Positions 35,244-43,890 of a DNA stretch of 64,000 bases are shown here, in pieces (the first letter of the stretch is position 1; every line of letters starts with the position of its first letter). The notes under the pieces are model-generated. The model saw only the letters and a list, made by a program, of their open reading frames with translations, was not told where the DNA came from and made no database searches. Made by a program: the position numbers and the translations under genes. Origin of the DNA: a bacterium 1xD8-48 (GTDB taxonomy: Bacteria; Bacillota; Clostridia; Lachnospirales; Lachnospiraceae); NCBI GenBank assembly GCA_009917455.1, contig QZDS01000021.1, positions 28,801-92,800 of the forward strand, read 5' to 3'.

Positions 35244-35897
35244 CTATTTATTTTTGTTATAAATCACTGTCAATTCAAACATTCTCTTTACTATTTCCTC
35301 GTCCACAATATCCAGCCCCAATCCCCGCATCATCTGGCAAAACACCATGACTTTCCGGTATACTTTCTCGGGAGAATCGTCAAATATCATTGGATTCAGC
35401 CAGATATTTGCCAACAGCATAATAAGCTCCGCCAGTTCCTCCGGGTAATCGGTCTTAATAGAGCCGTCGGCAACTCCCTGTAAAAAGACCGGCAGCATGT
35501 AATCCGGCGTCACCACGTCCACAGTATCATGCAGCATACTGAAAAGCAGCCCCGGACTGCTGCTGATATTAGGCGCAACCTGAAAGATTTTATTCTGCTC
35601 GGGCCTTAAAAGGGAATTTCTGAACATCATTGCGAGCTTTTCTTTCCCGTTAAGGTCCGTCCTGTCACGAATCACGGCGAGCAGCCTGTTGGATTCCTCC
35701 GTCATTCTGTTTGTCACGGCCTCCAGAATATCTTCCTTTGATTTAAAATGATGATAAATCGCTCCCTTGCTGAGCCCTCCCAGATTGTCAATAATATCCT
35801 GAATGGATGTATGCTCGTATCCCTTTTCCATAAAGAGCCGAAAAGAGACGTCCAATATTAAATTAACAGTTTCCTCCGGATGCTTGTTCCTTGCCAT
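35244..35897 (-). CDS. TetR/AcrR-family transcriptional regulator
   Basis: A 217-residue regulator with a typical TetR helix-turn-helix: NLILDVSFRLFMEKGYEHTS, then IQDIIDNLGGLSKGAIYHHFKSKEDIL. The ATG at 35897 gives the family N-terminus MARNKHPEET. The helical C-terminal domain should bind an inducer. It lies 170 bases upstream of the MFS gene, and near-identical operators stand before both genes, so it most likely represses itself and the pump. Confidence 0.9.
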   Translation of the reverse strand: MARNKHPEETVNLILDVSFRLFMEKGYEHTSIQDIIDNLGGLSKGAIYHHFKSKEDILEAVTNRMTEESNRLLAVIRDRTDLNGKEKLAMMFRNSLLRPEQNKIFQVAPNISSSPGLLFSMLHDTVDVVTPDYMLPVFLQGVADGSIKTDYPEELAELIMLLANIWLNPMIFDDSPEKVYRKVMVFCQMMRGLGLDIVDEEIVKRMFELTVIYNKNK

Positions 35898-35934
35898 GGC
35901 GTTCTCTCTTTCTGATATTTTATCAGTACATTTG

Positions 35935-35949
35935 CATACCAGTGGTATG
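35935..35949 (-). promoter_or_regulatory. TetR operator 1 (CATACC-AGT-GGTATG)
   Basis: Perfect six-base inverted half-sites with a three-base spacer, downstream of the tetR promoter and ~40 bases before its start codon. Confidence 0.7.
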
Positions 35950-35960
35950 TTTAACTTTAA

Positions 35961-35975
35961 CATACTACCGGTATG
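35961..35975 (-). promoter_or_regulatory. TetR operator 2 (CATACT-ACC-GGTATG) inside the tetR promoter
   Basis: The site fills the spacer behind a TTGACA -35 (35978-35983 on the minus strand), an ideal place for repression. It is 26 bases, about 2.5 helical turns, from operator 1. Confidence 0.7.
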
Positions 35976-36012
35976 TATGTCAAGTCTGTCTTTTCCCGCG
36001 CTTTCCGCTTCT

Positions 36013-36741
36013 TTATTCCTGAAAGTCCTTCAGATATACTTCCATGGAGCGGTTCATCTCATTGGAAAAATCCGATTCATATTTTCTCTTCCAGAATGCC
36101 TCCATCCACTTGTCATATTCCTGCTGCCCCGTCTTTCCCGAAAACATCTCCCGGATTTGCCGGCCGTTCTTATCCTGATAGGAATTTTCACAGACAATAT
36201 CGGAAACCGCAAAACGCTCCGGCTTTTTCCTCTCCTTCTGCTGCTGTACAGGATACCCGAACACCAGCATACAGGCGGGATACACGTACTCCGGAAGCCC
36301 TAAAAGCGTCTTCATTTCCTCTGCGTTTTCCATCACGTCGCCGATGTAACAGGAACCAATGCCCAGGCTTTCCGCCGCCGTCACGGCGTTTTGCGCCGCA
36401 ATCACCGCATCCTCCACCGCTAAAAGCAAGTCGCCCGTTCCCGGCTTTCTCGGAGACAGCCCCGCTTCCTCATAAAAGGAAAGCCACTTCCGGCAATCCG
36501 CACAAAATACCAGCGCCATTTTTGCTTTTGCGATAAAAGGCTGATGGTCGCACAAGTCCGCCAGCTTCTCCTTTTTGTCAGGGTCGGTAATATCGAGAAT
36601 CGTATATAGAAGCTGACAGCCGGCGGAGGGCGCCTGCAGTGCCGCGCTTAAAATACTTTCCTTATCTTCTTTTGAAATTTCCTCCTCCGTAAATACGCGG
36701 ACAGATTTTCTTGCATATAGAGCTTTTATTATTTCATTCAT
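36013..36741 (-). CDS. Nitroreductase-family flavoprotein
   Basis: A 242-residue FMN-dependent oxidoreductase of the nitroreductase fold: ALYARKSVRVFTEEEIS near the N-terminus (FMN phosphate contacts), APSAGCQLLYTILDI, and LAVEDAVIAAQNAVTAAESLGIGSCYIGD in the centre. Natural substrates are unknown; such enzymes reduce quinones, nitro compounds or flavins. The ATG at 36741 follows GGGAGG. The perfect palindrome at 36763-36778 probably controls it. Confidence 0.88.
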   Translation of the reverse strand: MNEIIKALYARKSVRVFTEEEISKEDKESILSAALQAPSAGCQLLYTILDITDPDKKEKLADLCDHQPFIAKAKMALVFCADCRKWLSFYEEAGLSPRKPGTGDLLLAVEDAVIAAQNAVTAAESLGIGSCYIGDVMENAEEMKTLLGLPEYVYPACMLVFGYPVQQQKERKKPERFAVSDIVCENSYQDKNGRQIREMFSGKTGQQEYDKWMEAFWKRKYESDFSNEMNRSMEVYLKDFQE

Positions 36742-36762
36742 TCTGCCAGTCCTCCCATAATA

Positions 36763-36778
36763 TACAATATTTATTGTA
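36763..36778 (-). promoter_or_regulatory. Operator-like palindrome before the nitroreductase gene
   Basis: TACAATA-TT-TATTGTA, a 7-2-7 inverted repeat 22 bases upstream of the start codon. It overlaps the likely promoter and resembles operators of MarR/HxlR-type regulators, but no such gene is next to it. Confidence 0.45.
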
Positions 36779-36815
36779 AAGTTGGTTTTCATGTACGTCA
36801 AGCGTATTTGAAGTC

Positions 36816-37472
36816 TTAGCGCAATTCTCCGCACTCCCTGATTTTGTGATATATTTCCAGTCCGCTTTTTCTTCCAAATAAATGTAAGCTGTTCAGGTAA
36901 ACAACCTTTGAAGTTTTCCCGCCATCTTCCAGCAGATTCTGAATTTCTCCGATTCTGCCCTCATATTCCGTGCCTTCAAACAATCTGCGCAGAACTTCCT
37001 TTGTGCGCGTCTTCTCTTTATAGGCGGAATAATACTCGCCGATTGAAAGATTCTCCCGCAGACGCCGCAGCGCAGCCGTGCGCTCATTGTTCTTGTTCCC
37101 GCTTACAATCCCGTCCTCCACACAGGAAGCCAGCAGAATTTTTCTTTTATGGGCGGCTCTTTTTTCCCAGTAATCCCGAACAGCCCCGAAACCGCCGTCG
37201 TTGCTGACAATAACACCAATACCGTCATACCCGCCGCCAATCAGCTCTCCCAGACGGGAAGCAATATAAAAGTCAAGGGCATTCTTTCCGGTTTTGCATA
37301 GCTTGCATATCTCAAAAGCGCAGCCGGAGGCGGTTACCTGCTCCAGAATCCGCTGCTCCATATGTCTTCTGGCCTCGCTGTAAAAAACTATCACATAGTC
37401 CCGGGCGTCCAGATAACCGCAGCCCTTCATCCCGGCATTACCAACGTTCTCATAATCAATCAGAAACAGCAT
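36816..37472 (-). CDS. PIN/NYN-like domain protein
   Basis: A 218-residue protein that starts MLFLIDYENVGNAGM, the first acidic motif of NYN/PIN-like nucleases, followed by NALDFYIASRLGEL and IVSNDGGFGAV, which hold the other expected acidic residues. The fold cuts RNA in several processing and defence systems. The C-terminal third is basic and unrecognised. AAGGGGAG precedes the ATG at 37472. It ends 75 bases before the nitroreductase start on the same strand. Its cellular target is unknown. Confidence 0.7.
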   Translation of the reverse strand: MLFLIDYENVGNAGMKGCGYLDARDYVIVFYSEARRHMEQRILEQVTASGCAFEICKLCKTGKNALDFYIASRLGELIGGGYDGIGVIVSNDGGFGAVRDYWEKRAAHKRKILLASCVEDGIVSGNKNNERTAALRRLRENLSIGEYYSAYKEKTRTKEVLRRLFEGTEYEGRIGEIQNLLEDGGKTSKVVYLNSLHLFGRKSGLEIYHKIRECGELR

Positions 37473-37543
37473 AAAAGCTCCCCTTTGTGTAACAGCCCGT
37501 AAGCGGAGATGCAGATTCCCCGCGCCTGCTGCCTGCAAAAAAA

Positions 37544-37583
37544 TATCCTCTTACCATGCCTTTGCGGCTCTGATAAGAGGATA
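37544..37583 (-). terminator. Terminator after the MmcQ/YjbR-like gene
   Basis: TATCCTCTTA pairs with TAAGAGGATA. On the minus strand a T7 run follows the stem, which fits intrinsic termination of the gene ending at 37643. Confidence 0.6.
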
Positions 37584-37642
37584 ATATATTTTCATTCTGT
37601 TTTCATTGGACAGTTAATCCAACTCTTTGCGGCCAGGATTTT

Positions 37643-38008
37643 TTACTCTTCCGGCAATATTTCTTTCTGTTTTTTTCTGCTAAGCCCCCCAAGCACCAGC
37701 CGATAGGATTTGTCCAGCAAATCCTTTAGCAGGTCGTCCGGCACTTCTCCGTCCGGCCTGACGGAATTCCAGTGTACCTTGTTCATATAATATCCCGGAA
37801 GGATATCTTCGTACTGCGACCTTAAAAAGTCGCCCTCCGCCGGTTCCAGTTTCAGCGTTATGTAGTAAGGCTCGTTATCCTCCCCAAGACAGACCGCGGC
37901 AAACATTTTTTCCCCGATTTGATAGCGAATCCAGTTCCATTCCTTCTTAAGGTCTTTGGTAACGCCCGGTTTGTTCAGCAGATATTCGTCAATCCATGTG
38001 TATCTCAT
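37643..38008 (-). CDS. MmcQ/YjbR-family protein
   Basis: A 121-residue protein of the MmcQ/YjbR family: KLEPAEGDFLRSQYEDILPGYYMNKVHWNSV is the diagnostic core, close to the C-terminus in a CyaY-like fold. Some members were proposed to bind DNA, but the function is unproven. The ATG at 38008 follows GGAGGA. It lies just downstream of the 3-hydroxyacyl-CoA dehydrogenase gene, with ~90 bases between, and is probably not part of that pathway. Confidence 0.8.
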   Translation of the reverse strand: MRYTWIDEYLLNKPGVTKDLKKEWNWIRYQIGEKMFAAVCLGEDNEPYYITLKLEPAEGDFLRSQYEDILPGYYMNKVHWNSVRPDGEVPDDLLKDLLDKSYRLVLGGLSRKKQKEILPEE

Positions 38009-38096
38009 ACATTTTCCTCCGTAAATATGTATGATTATACCACAGCGAACACGACAACTGTATGTCATGTTCAGACACACCAGTCAAAATATAATT

Positions 38097-39053
38097 CTAC
38101 CCTCGCATCTCTCCATAAAGGCATTTCGAAACCTTCTGAAAATCCATGTCCCGCTTATGAATCACTTCCCGGTCACGGCCGTTACCGTAATCATAAAATC
38201 CCTTTCCGGACTTCACACCAAAATCTCCCTTCCGGTACAAATCCGCAAGCATCCTGTGAACCTCCTTTGCATCGCTTAAATCCCGGAAAAGGTAATCCGC
38301 AATATGATAGAAGGTATCCAATCCGCCCAAATCTGCAATCTCAAAAGGCCCAAGACAGGCATAACGAAGACCAAGACCATATTTAAACACATTGTCAATA
38401 TCTTCCCTTGACGCCACGCCCTCCTCCGCCAGAGCCATAGCTTCCCTCAGTATGGCAAACTGAAACCGGTTAATCAAAAAGCCGGGCACTTCCTTTTGAA
38501 GGCGCACCGGGTAGCGGCGGATATCCCGGGCTACATCAAAGACAATATCCGCCGTTTCCTGTCTGGTTCTTTGTCCTTTGATTACTTCAATGAGAGGGCA
38601 GATATGCGGCGGATTAAGCCAGTGCATTCCGCAGAAGCGTTCCGGCAGATGTACCGCTTTTGCAATTTCCGTCAGGGATAAACCGGAAGTATTACTGGTC
38701 AGCACCGCCCCCTCCGGAACCAGACGGGAAATCTCCTCGAAAAATCTGTGCTTGATTTCCATTTTTTCAACAATGGCTTCTATTACAAAATCTGCTTGTC
38801 CAAAGCATTCCTTATCACTGGAAAAAACTATATTTTCCCGGACTTTGCCTCCCATTCCCTCTGCCAGCGCTTCTTTTGCCATGCCCGTCCCCTGTTCATT
38901 ATCCGCAGAAATCAGCTCTCTGCTTTTATCAAGGGCTTCCCTGCTGATATCATAAAGCGTTACCCTATATTGAAAAGACGCAAAAAGCCGGGCGATAGAC
39001 GCGCCCATAATTCCGGCTCCGGCAATCACTACATTTTGAATCTTATGTACCAT
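38097..39053 (-). CDS. 3-hydroxyacyl-CoA dehydrogenase (Hbd-like)
   Basis: A 318-residue NAD-dependent enzyme. The Rossmann motif GAGIMGASIA is near residues 12-21, and SNTSGLSLTEIA and FCGMHWLNPPHICPLIEVI carry the catalytic Ser and His. The C-terminal domain has VPGFLINRFQFAILREAMALAEEG. Family members interconvert 3-hydroxybutyryl-CoA or longer 3-hydroxyacyl-CoA with the 3-oxo form. It is the last gene of the isomerase-BKACE-MaoC-Hbd operon, three bases after the MaoC stop, so its substrate is probably the MaoC product. Confidence 0.9.
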   Translation of the reverse strand: MVHKIQNVVIAGAGIMGASIARLFASFQYRVTLYDISREALDKSRELISADNEQGTGMAKEALAEGMGGKVRENIVFSSDKECFGQADFVIEAIVEKMEIKHRFFEEISRLVPEGAVLTSNTSGLSLTEIAKAVHLPERFCGMHWLNPPHICPLIEVIKGQRTRQETADIVFDVARDIRRYPVRLQKEVPGFLINRFQFAILREAMALAEEGVASREDIDNVFKYGLGLRYACLGPFEIADLGGLDTFYHIADYLFRDLSDAKEVHRMLADLYRKGDFGVKSGKGFYDYGNGRDREVIHKRDMDFQKVSKCLYGEMRG

Positions 39054-39056
39054 AAA

Positions 39057-39458
39057 CTAATCCTCCTTCGGCAGTTTTACCAAAGCTGTCCCGTCAACGA
39101 CAACCACTCCGTCCTGATTGGTCACAACAGTGGTAAGCCTGGCCCTGCCCTTTTCCAGCAATTCTGCAATCGTCACCCTGGCGGTAATAGTATCCCCGAA
39201 AAAAACGGGTCTTAAAAATTTTGCATCCTGCTCCATATAAATGGTCCCCGGCCCCGGCATACTGCCTGCAATCACTGTGGACAGGAAGGACGCCGTCAGC
39301 ATCCCGTGCACAATTCTTTTTCCAAAATACATTCCCCCGGCCTTTTCCTCATTGGTATGCAAAGGATTGAAATCTCCCGTTATTCCGGCAAAACCATAAA
39401 CGTCGCATTCCGCAATTGTCTTTGAAAATTCCGCGCTCTGGCCAATCTCATATTTCAT
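39057..39458 (-). CDS. MaoC-type (R)-specific enoyl-CoA hydratase
   Basis: A 133-residue hot-dog-fold hydratase with the family motif GDFNPLHTNEEKA (catalytic Asp and His), then FGKRIVHGMLTASFLS. It hydrates crotonyl-CoA-like enoyl-CoAs to 3-hydroxyacyl-CoAs. PhaJ-type enzymes make the R isomer, while Hbd usually takes S, so stereochemistry in this operon needs testing. It is tightly spaced with the hbd-like gene. Confidence 0.88.
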   Translation of the reverse strand: MKYEIGQSAEFSKTIAECDVYGFAGITGDFNPLHTNEEKAGGMYFGKRIVHGMLTASFLSTVIAGSMPGPGTIYMEQDAKFLRPVFFGDTITARVTIAELLEKGRARLTTVVTNQDGVVVVDGTALVKLPKED

Positions 39459-39510
39459 TTAAACATCACACCTTTCTATTCTCATATAATCTGACTGCCA
39501 GCACAGGCAA

Positions 39511-40446
39511 TTAAAAGTTGACATTATCTTTTCCTTTCAGATGGAGCAGCCCTCTGGCTTCCTCGCTGTCCGCCGTCTCAAAATCCAAATCTTCCAGTAT
39601 TTTTTTAATTTTAACTACCTGCTGCGCGTTACTCTTTGCAAGAGTACCTGCCGGGTCAATATACAGCCCATCCTCCATCCCTACCCGAACGTTTCCTCCG
39701 TTTAATGCGCACAAGGTTTCCAGTTTGAACATTTTCCTTCCCACACCCACCGTGGAGTATTTGATATCATTTCCTAAAATTTTCCCTGCCTGGTCAAACA
39801 TAAACATTAAAGTCTCATTGTTAGCCGGCATACCTCCCTGTACTCCCGGCACAAACTGTATATAAATCGGCTGTGTAATCACTCCCTGATTCTTCAATAT
39901 TTTTAAATTGTTAAGCTGCCCGTAATCAAATATTTCATATTCCGGAAGCGTCCCGTATTCATTCATTGTGCGGATACAGTATTCCATATCCCGGAAGGAA
40001 TTGCGGAAAACATTATCCCAGGTTCTCTCCACATATTCCTGTTCCCATTCGTAAACGGGATGCTCCACGTTTGCCAGCAGCTTATTATAGTTGAAATTCA
40101 TAGAGCCGCCGTTTGCGGAAGCCATCTCCGGCTGGAATTTGCTGATTACGGAAAATCTCTCCTCCACGCTCATCCCATTAGCCCCTCCGGTAGTAATGCC
40201 GATTACAGCGTCGCATTCCTGCCTGATGGACGAGAGTATATAATGAAAAATTCCATGGTCCGTAGTTGGCTTTCCATTCTCTCCCCTCGCGTGAATATGT
40301 ACGACAGCAGCCCCGGCCCTGTGCGCCTCTATGGCGCTCTCAATAATTTCATCGGGATTCTTCGGCAGATACGGAGACATGCTGGGCACATGTGTCGCTC
40401 CGGTAATGGCTGCGCTTATAATAACTTTCTGGTCTTTTATATACAA
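39511..40446 (-). CDS. Beta-keto acid cleavage enzyme (BKACE, DUF849 family)
   Basis: A 311-residue TIM-barrel protein starting at a TTG with AGGAGG upstream. VIISAAITGATHVPSMSPYLP and AAVVHIHARGENGKPT (zinc-binding His-x-His) are BKACE/Kce hallmarks. BKACEs react a beta-keto acid with acetyl-CoA to give acetoacetate and a new acyl-CoA; Kce does so with 3-keto-5-aminohexanoate in lysine fermentation. Here the neighbours are sugar-transport and hydroxyacyl-CoA genes, so the keto acid is probably derived from a carbohydrate. It overlaps the isomerase gene by ten bases. Confidence 0.9.
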   Translation of the reverse strand: MYIKDQKVIISAAITGATHVPSMSPYLPKNPDEIIESAIEAHRAGAAVVHIHARGENGKPTTDHGIFHYILSSIRQECDAVIGITTGGANGMSVEERFSVISKFQPEMASANGGSMNFNYNKLLANVEHPVYEWEQEYVERTWDNVFRNSFRDMEYCIRTMNEYGTLPEYEIFDYGQLNNLKILKNQGVITQPIYIQFVPGVQGGMPANNETLMFMFDQAGKILGNDIKYSTVGVGRKMFKLETLCALNGGNVRVGMEDGLYIDPAGTLAKSNAQQVVKIKKILEDLDFETADSEEARGLLHLKGKDNVNF

Positions 40447-41282
40447 ATCCTGTTCCTCCTGTTAAAGTTCCGCTGCAGGCGCATAACCTGCAGCGTGTCC
40501 GCTGCCCGCTTTCTGTCCACGGGAATATCCACTTCCACACTTACCGCGCCGGTATACCCGTTTTCATACAGACGGCGGATTCTTTGCCGATGCACTGTTT
40601 TCTTTTCCGGACGGAAAAAAGAACGCATATCAGGCGTCCCGTCATCATCCGAAATATGTGCATGGGCAATGTAAGGCATCCACTTCCTCAAATCCAAGTC
40701 TCCCTCTCCCATATGCTCCATATTATAAAAATCAATTACGGCTTTGATGTTTTCACAGTCCATCTCTTCCACAAGCCGAACCGCCTCCCACACGTAATTA
40801 ATAAAATTGCTGTAGCATACGGCAAGAGGCTCTACACAGACGGTTATGCCATAATGTCCGAACTCCTCCGCCGTGGCTTTCAGAAAATCTTTCATCTGCC
40901 TTATTGCCAGGGTCCTGTCATACCCCTCCAAAAGAGAGCGGGAACGTGGGGAACCGATACCCACGAACCGTACGCCGAGTTTTCCCGCACGCTTCGCGCA
41001 GGCGGCAGCATATGCTTTAGCCTGCCGTAAGTCAAACCCGTCTCCCGTCATTCTAATCTCCGGCGGGCAATAGGCGTTAAGCGCATATACTTTCAGCGGA
41101 TAACTCTCCGTCTGCTTCTTTAGTACGGCAAATTCCTGCTCTGAAAGGGAAACCAGATATTTTCCCATAAATTCAACATAATCAAAACCGCACAGAAATG
41201 CGTTTTCCATGTCCTCCATCCGCAGCAGAGTACATCCGCAGAGGTTCTCATCTTTCATGTTTTCTTTTACCTTTCCATACAT
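40437..41282 (-). CDS. Sugar phosphate isomerase/epimerase-like TIM barrel
   Basis: A 281-residue xylose-isomerase-like (AP endonuclease 2 superfamily) protein. Candidate metal ligands are Glu in VCVEPL, Asp in AVIDFYN, His in IAHAHISDD and Glu in AVSVEVDI. The family contains sugar epimerases, ketose isomerases and dehydroshikimate dehydratases. The ATG at 41282 or one eight codons downstream could be the start; neither has a good spacing. It is the first enzyme gene after the binding-protein gene and probably starts sugar breakdown. Confidence 0.85.
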   Translation of the reverse strand: MYGKVKENMKDENLCGCTLLRMEDMENAFLCGFDYVEFMGKYLVSLSEQEFAVLKKQTESYPLKVYALNAYCPPEIRMTGDGFDLRQAKAYAAACAKRAGKLGVRFVGIGSPRSRSLLEGYDRTLAIRQMKDFLKATAEEFGHYGITVCVEPLAVCYSNFINYVWEAVRLVEEMDCENIKAVIDFYNMEHMGEGDLDLRKWMPYIAHAHISDDDGTPDMRSFFRPEKKTVHRQRIRRLYENGYTGAVSVEVDIPVDRKRAADTLQVMRLQRNFNRRNRICI

Positions 41283-41318
41283 TCTTCCTTTGGCAATAGC
41301 GGCGCTTTACCGCATATC

Positions 41319-41347
41319 AAAAGCTGCCACAAAATCATGGCAGCTTT
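41319..41347 (-). terminator. Hairpin after the binding-protein gene
   Basis: AAAGCTGCCA pairs with TGGCAGCTTT around an eight-base loop, 20 bases after the stop. It is followed by only four T residues on the minus strand, so partial read-through into the catabolic genes is likely, giving more binding protein than enzyme. Confidence 0.65.
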
Positions 41348-41364
41348 CGCTTACGGCTTAAACC

Positions 41365-42765
41365 TTATTCACCGAGTATTGATTTTGCCTGCTCGTAGAA
41401 TTGCTTCGCGCCTTCCTGAGGCGTCATCTGCCCGAACTGCACTGCATTTGCCGCATCTTCAAATGCTGCCTGTACCTCTGTAGCTCCTACAGGGGCATAA
41501 CTTGCCTCGTAAGCTACCGGCATGGTCGCAACGACGTAATCAATTACCTTGGCCTGATTTTCATCCACTAATCCTTTCACATAATCCGCCATATCCGAAT
41601 TCGCCGGTACGCCCTGGTCTGTCTGGAAGATTTCCATGGCCGACTCGCTGTTCACCCAGAAATTCATCAGTTTTGCAGCCGCTTCTTTCTTCTCGTCGGA
41701 ACTTGAACTGTTGATGGAAAAATGCGCTCCCTCTGCATACTCGCCTCTGCCGCCGCTATTTCCTATAGGATTTCTGGCTAAGGTAAGCTGGAAATCAGGC
41801 ATCTGTTCCTGGAACTGATAAAGCTGGTTTGCCGGTGTGCAGGCATATCCTATAGCCCCCTGCGTAAACAGCTTCTGCTCAAGAGCTGCGGCAGCATCCT
41901 CTGTTGACGACGCCGCGTCGGGAATCAATCCCTTATCTCTCATCTCCGCCCAGTAGGCAAGCCATTCTTCGGCAACACTCTGTTCAAATCCCAGCTTTCC
42001 TTCGCTTGTATAAAGGTCGCCGCCCGACTGCCTTGCCATATATCGGAACATGGTAAACGTCGGTGACATATCGCTTACAATGTAAGCTGTTTCGCCTGCC
42101 GCATCCGCCGCGGCTTTCAGTTGCTCGCCCATTTTCATCAAATCATCCCATGAATAATCGGTGGTATAGGTGGGCACTTCCACACCGTATTTTTCAAGTA
42201 ATGTCTGGTTTACAATCATATTTGTAAAAGTAACGCCCATAGGAATCAGGCACATAGTACCATCATATTTACATCCGTCTAAAATACCCTCTTCCATTTT
42301 GCCTGTGTCCAAAATTCCCGAGTCGATATAGGGCTGTAAATCAGCCAGAACGCCGCGCCCTGCATAATCAGCCACATACTGTACATGCATACTGATAAAA
42401 TCGGGTGCGTTTCCGCCGGCAACCTGGGTTGCAAGTTTATCCCAGTAATCATTCCAGCTACCGGATTCCCTGACCACTTTGATATCCGGATTCTCCGCCT
42501 CAAACCTGTCAATAATTTCGTTGTATTTCTCGTTTCGGGTGGTATCTCCCCACCAGCTTGCGCGGATTTCAATGACGTTTCCTGTAGAACCGGCATCCTG
42601 CGCCGGCGCTTTGTCTGACTCGTCTGTCGTCTGCTGTGTGTCTGCTGTCTGGGATGTATCATTCCCCGAAGATACGCTGCCGGAACCAGAGCCGCTTCCG
42701 CATCCTGCAAGAACACTTGCCAGCAGTGTGCCTGCAAGAAGTATACTTATCAGTTTTTTCTTCAT
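41365..42765 (-). CDS. Extracellular sugar-binding lipoprotein of an ABC importer
   Basis: A 466-residue family 1 solute-binding protein. The signal peptide ends in LAGC near residue 22, followed by a Gly/Ser/Asp linker. EIRASWWGDTTRNEKYNEIIDRFE and WLAYWAEMRDKGLIPD are typical of carbohydrate-binding members. It delivers a sugar or oligosaccharide to the permease pair at 46849-48608. No ATPase gene is nearby, so a shared MsmX-type ATPase is expected. A LacI operator lies 93 bases upstream. Confidence 0.9.
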   Translation of the reverse strand: MKKKLISILLAGTLLASVLAGCGSGSGSGSVSSGNDTSQTADTQQTTDESDKAPAQDAGSTGNVIEIRASWWGDTTRNEKYNEIIDRFEAENPDIKVVRESGSWNDYWDKLATQVAGGNAPDFISMHVQYVADYAGRGVLADLQPYIDSGILDTGKMEEGILDGCKYDGTMCLIPMGVTFTNMIVNQTLLEKYGVEVPTYTTDYSWDDLMKMGEQLKAAADAAGETAYIVSDMSPTFTMFRYMARQSGGDLYTSEGKLGFEQSVAEEWLAYWAEMRDKGLIPDAASSTEDAAAALEQKLFTQGAIGYACTPANQLYQFQEQMPDFQLTLARNPIGNSGGRGEYAEGAHFSINSSSSDEKKEAAAKLMNFWVNSESAMEIFQTDQGVPANSDMADYVKGLVDENQAKVIDYVVATMPVAYEASYAPVGATEVQAAFEDAANAVQFGQMTPQEGAKQFYEQAKSILGE

Positions 42766-42857
42766 ACTCTACTCCTGTCCGTGTGCTTTCACACACCTGT
42801 AAGTCCGGGGAAGCAAAAGCTTCTCTTTCTGCTTCCCCTCATTTCCTGTAATAATCC

Positions 42858-42869
42858 GTAAACGATTAC
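42858..42869 (-). promoter_or_regulatory. LacI operator 1, before the binding-protein operon
   Basis: GTAAACGATTAC, one mismatch from the perfect palindrome GTAAACGTTTAC found elsewhere in the cluster. It lies 93 bases upstream of the binding-protein start. Confidence 0.75.
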
Positions 42870-42897
42870 CTCACCCTGTAAAAATTATTCCTGATTA

Positions 42898-43623
42898 TTA
42901 TTTCCCTTTGTATACCTTCTGATTATTAAGTACGGAATCATTCAGTTCCCAGCCAAGCTCCTCAAAATGCTCACGGCGTTTTTCCTTGTCGGCAAACAGC
43001 TCTCTGTGCGCATATTTTGCAACATCCTTTGCAATACTCCGGGGAACTACTATCACACCGTCTCCGTCGGCAACAATCACATCACCCGGAAAAACCGTAA
43101 CGCCGCCAATGGCAACCGGAATATCTTTTGCGTCAAACTGACATCTTGTCTGGTCCATCTTCTGAGATACAAAATAACTCCACACTGGAATCTTCTGCAT
43201 AATCACCTCGTCCGTATCCCTGATTCCCCCGCCGTTTGAGACAAAGCCTTTTACTCCGGCAATCTTTGCACCAAGGGCATTTTCGGAGCCCATCAGGCCC
43301 ACGTCAATTCCGGACATATCAAGGGCAATAAAGTCGCCTTCCTCCAGCTCATCCATCCAGGGATAAATACAGATGTTTCCATAATACCAGTTAGACCACT
43401 GCGTATATTCATCCCCCGTTACTTTCGGGTCAGGACCCACATAAGGCAGATACCTTGCCGTCTTTGCAATTCCTACAGCTTTTGTGCGATACAAGGGGCG
43501 GATTTTGTAATCCATGGTTCCATAATGATGATACCCCATCCAGTCCATACCGTCTCTTACATCTGCAACCCGCAGCGGCTCAAATAATTCCAGTAATTCC
43601 AAATCTTCTTTGTTTTTTCTCAT
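42898..43623 (-). CDS. RraA/HMG-aldolase-family protein
   Basis: A 241-residue protein of the RraA-like superfamily, which includes 4-hydroxy-4-methyl-2-oxoglutarate aldolases and oxaloacetate decarboxylases. SNGGGIRDTDE holds the Arg-Asp pair that binds substrate and metal in the aldolases. It is longer than RraA (~160 residues), with extra N- and C-terminal parts. It is divergent from lacI with an operator between them, so it belongs to the regulon. An aldolase or decarboxylase step acting on a 2-oxo acid is plausible. Confidence 0.82.
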   Translation of the reverse strand: MRKNKEDLELLELFEPLRVADVRDGMDWMGYHHYGTMDYKIRPLYRTKAVGIAKTARYLPYVGPDPKVTGDEYTQWSNWYYGNICIYPWMDELEEGDFIALDMSGIDVGLMGSENALGAKIAGVKGFVSNGGGIRDTDEVIMQKIPVWSYFVSQKMDQTRCQFDAKDIPVAIGGVTVFPGDVIVADGDGVIVVPRSIAKDVAKYAHRELFADKEKRREHFEELGWELNDSVLNNQKVYKGK

Positions 43624-43787
43624 TTCTTACCTCCCGTTCTTTGTCGGTCACACAGGCATATCTATGCCTTTTCATGTACAATTTGCGATGAGCTGCAGTC
43701 TCACCATTTCTTATAGTTAGTATTATTAAATAAATTTATCCATTCTTCTACTTATTTATTGTCTAATATGTTTCATTTTTTGACCAG

Positions 43788-43799
43788 GTAAACGTTTTC
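43788..43799. promoter_or_regulatory. LacI operator 2, between rraA-like gene and lacI
   Basis: GTAAACGTTTTC, one mismatch from the palindrome. It lies in the divergent intergenic region, 21 bases before the -35 of lacI, and can control both genes. Confidence 0.7.
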
Positions 43800-43819
43800 T
43801 TAAAAACAGTGTTTTCTTA

Positions 43820-43849
43820 TTGACAATATCCTGACAAAATATATATATT
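43820..43849 (+). promoter_or_regulatory. lacI promoter
   Basis: TTGACA (43820-43825) and TATATT (43844-43849) with an 18-base spacer, ~40 bases before the start codon. Confidence 0.6.
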
Positions 43850-43890
43850 AATATCAGTAATAAAAATAACGTTAGATAACTGGTGAAATT

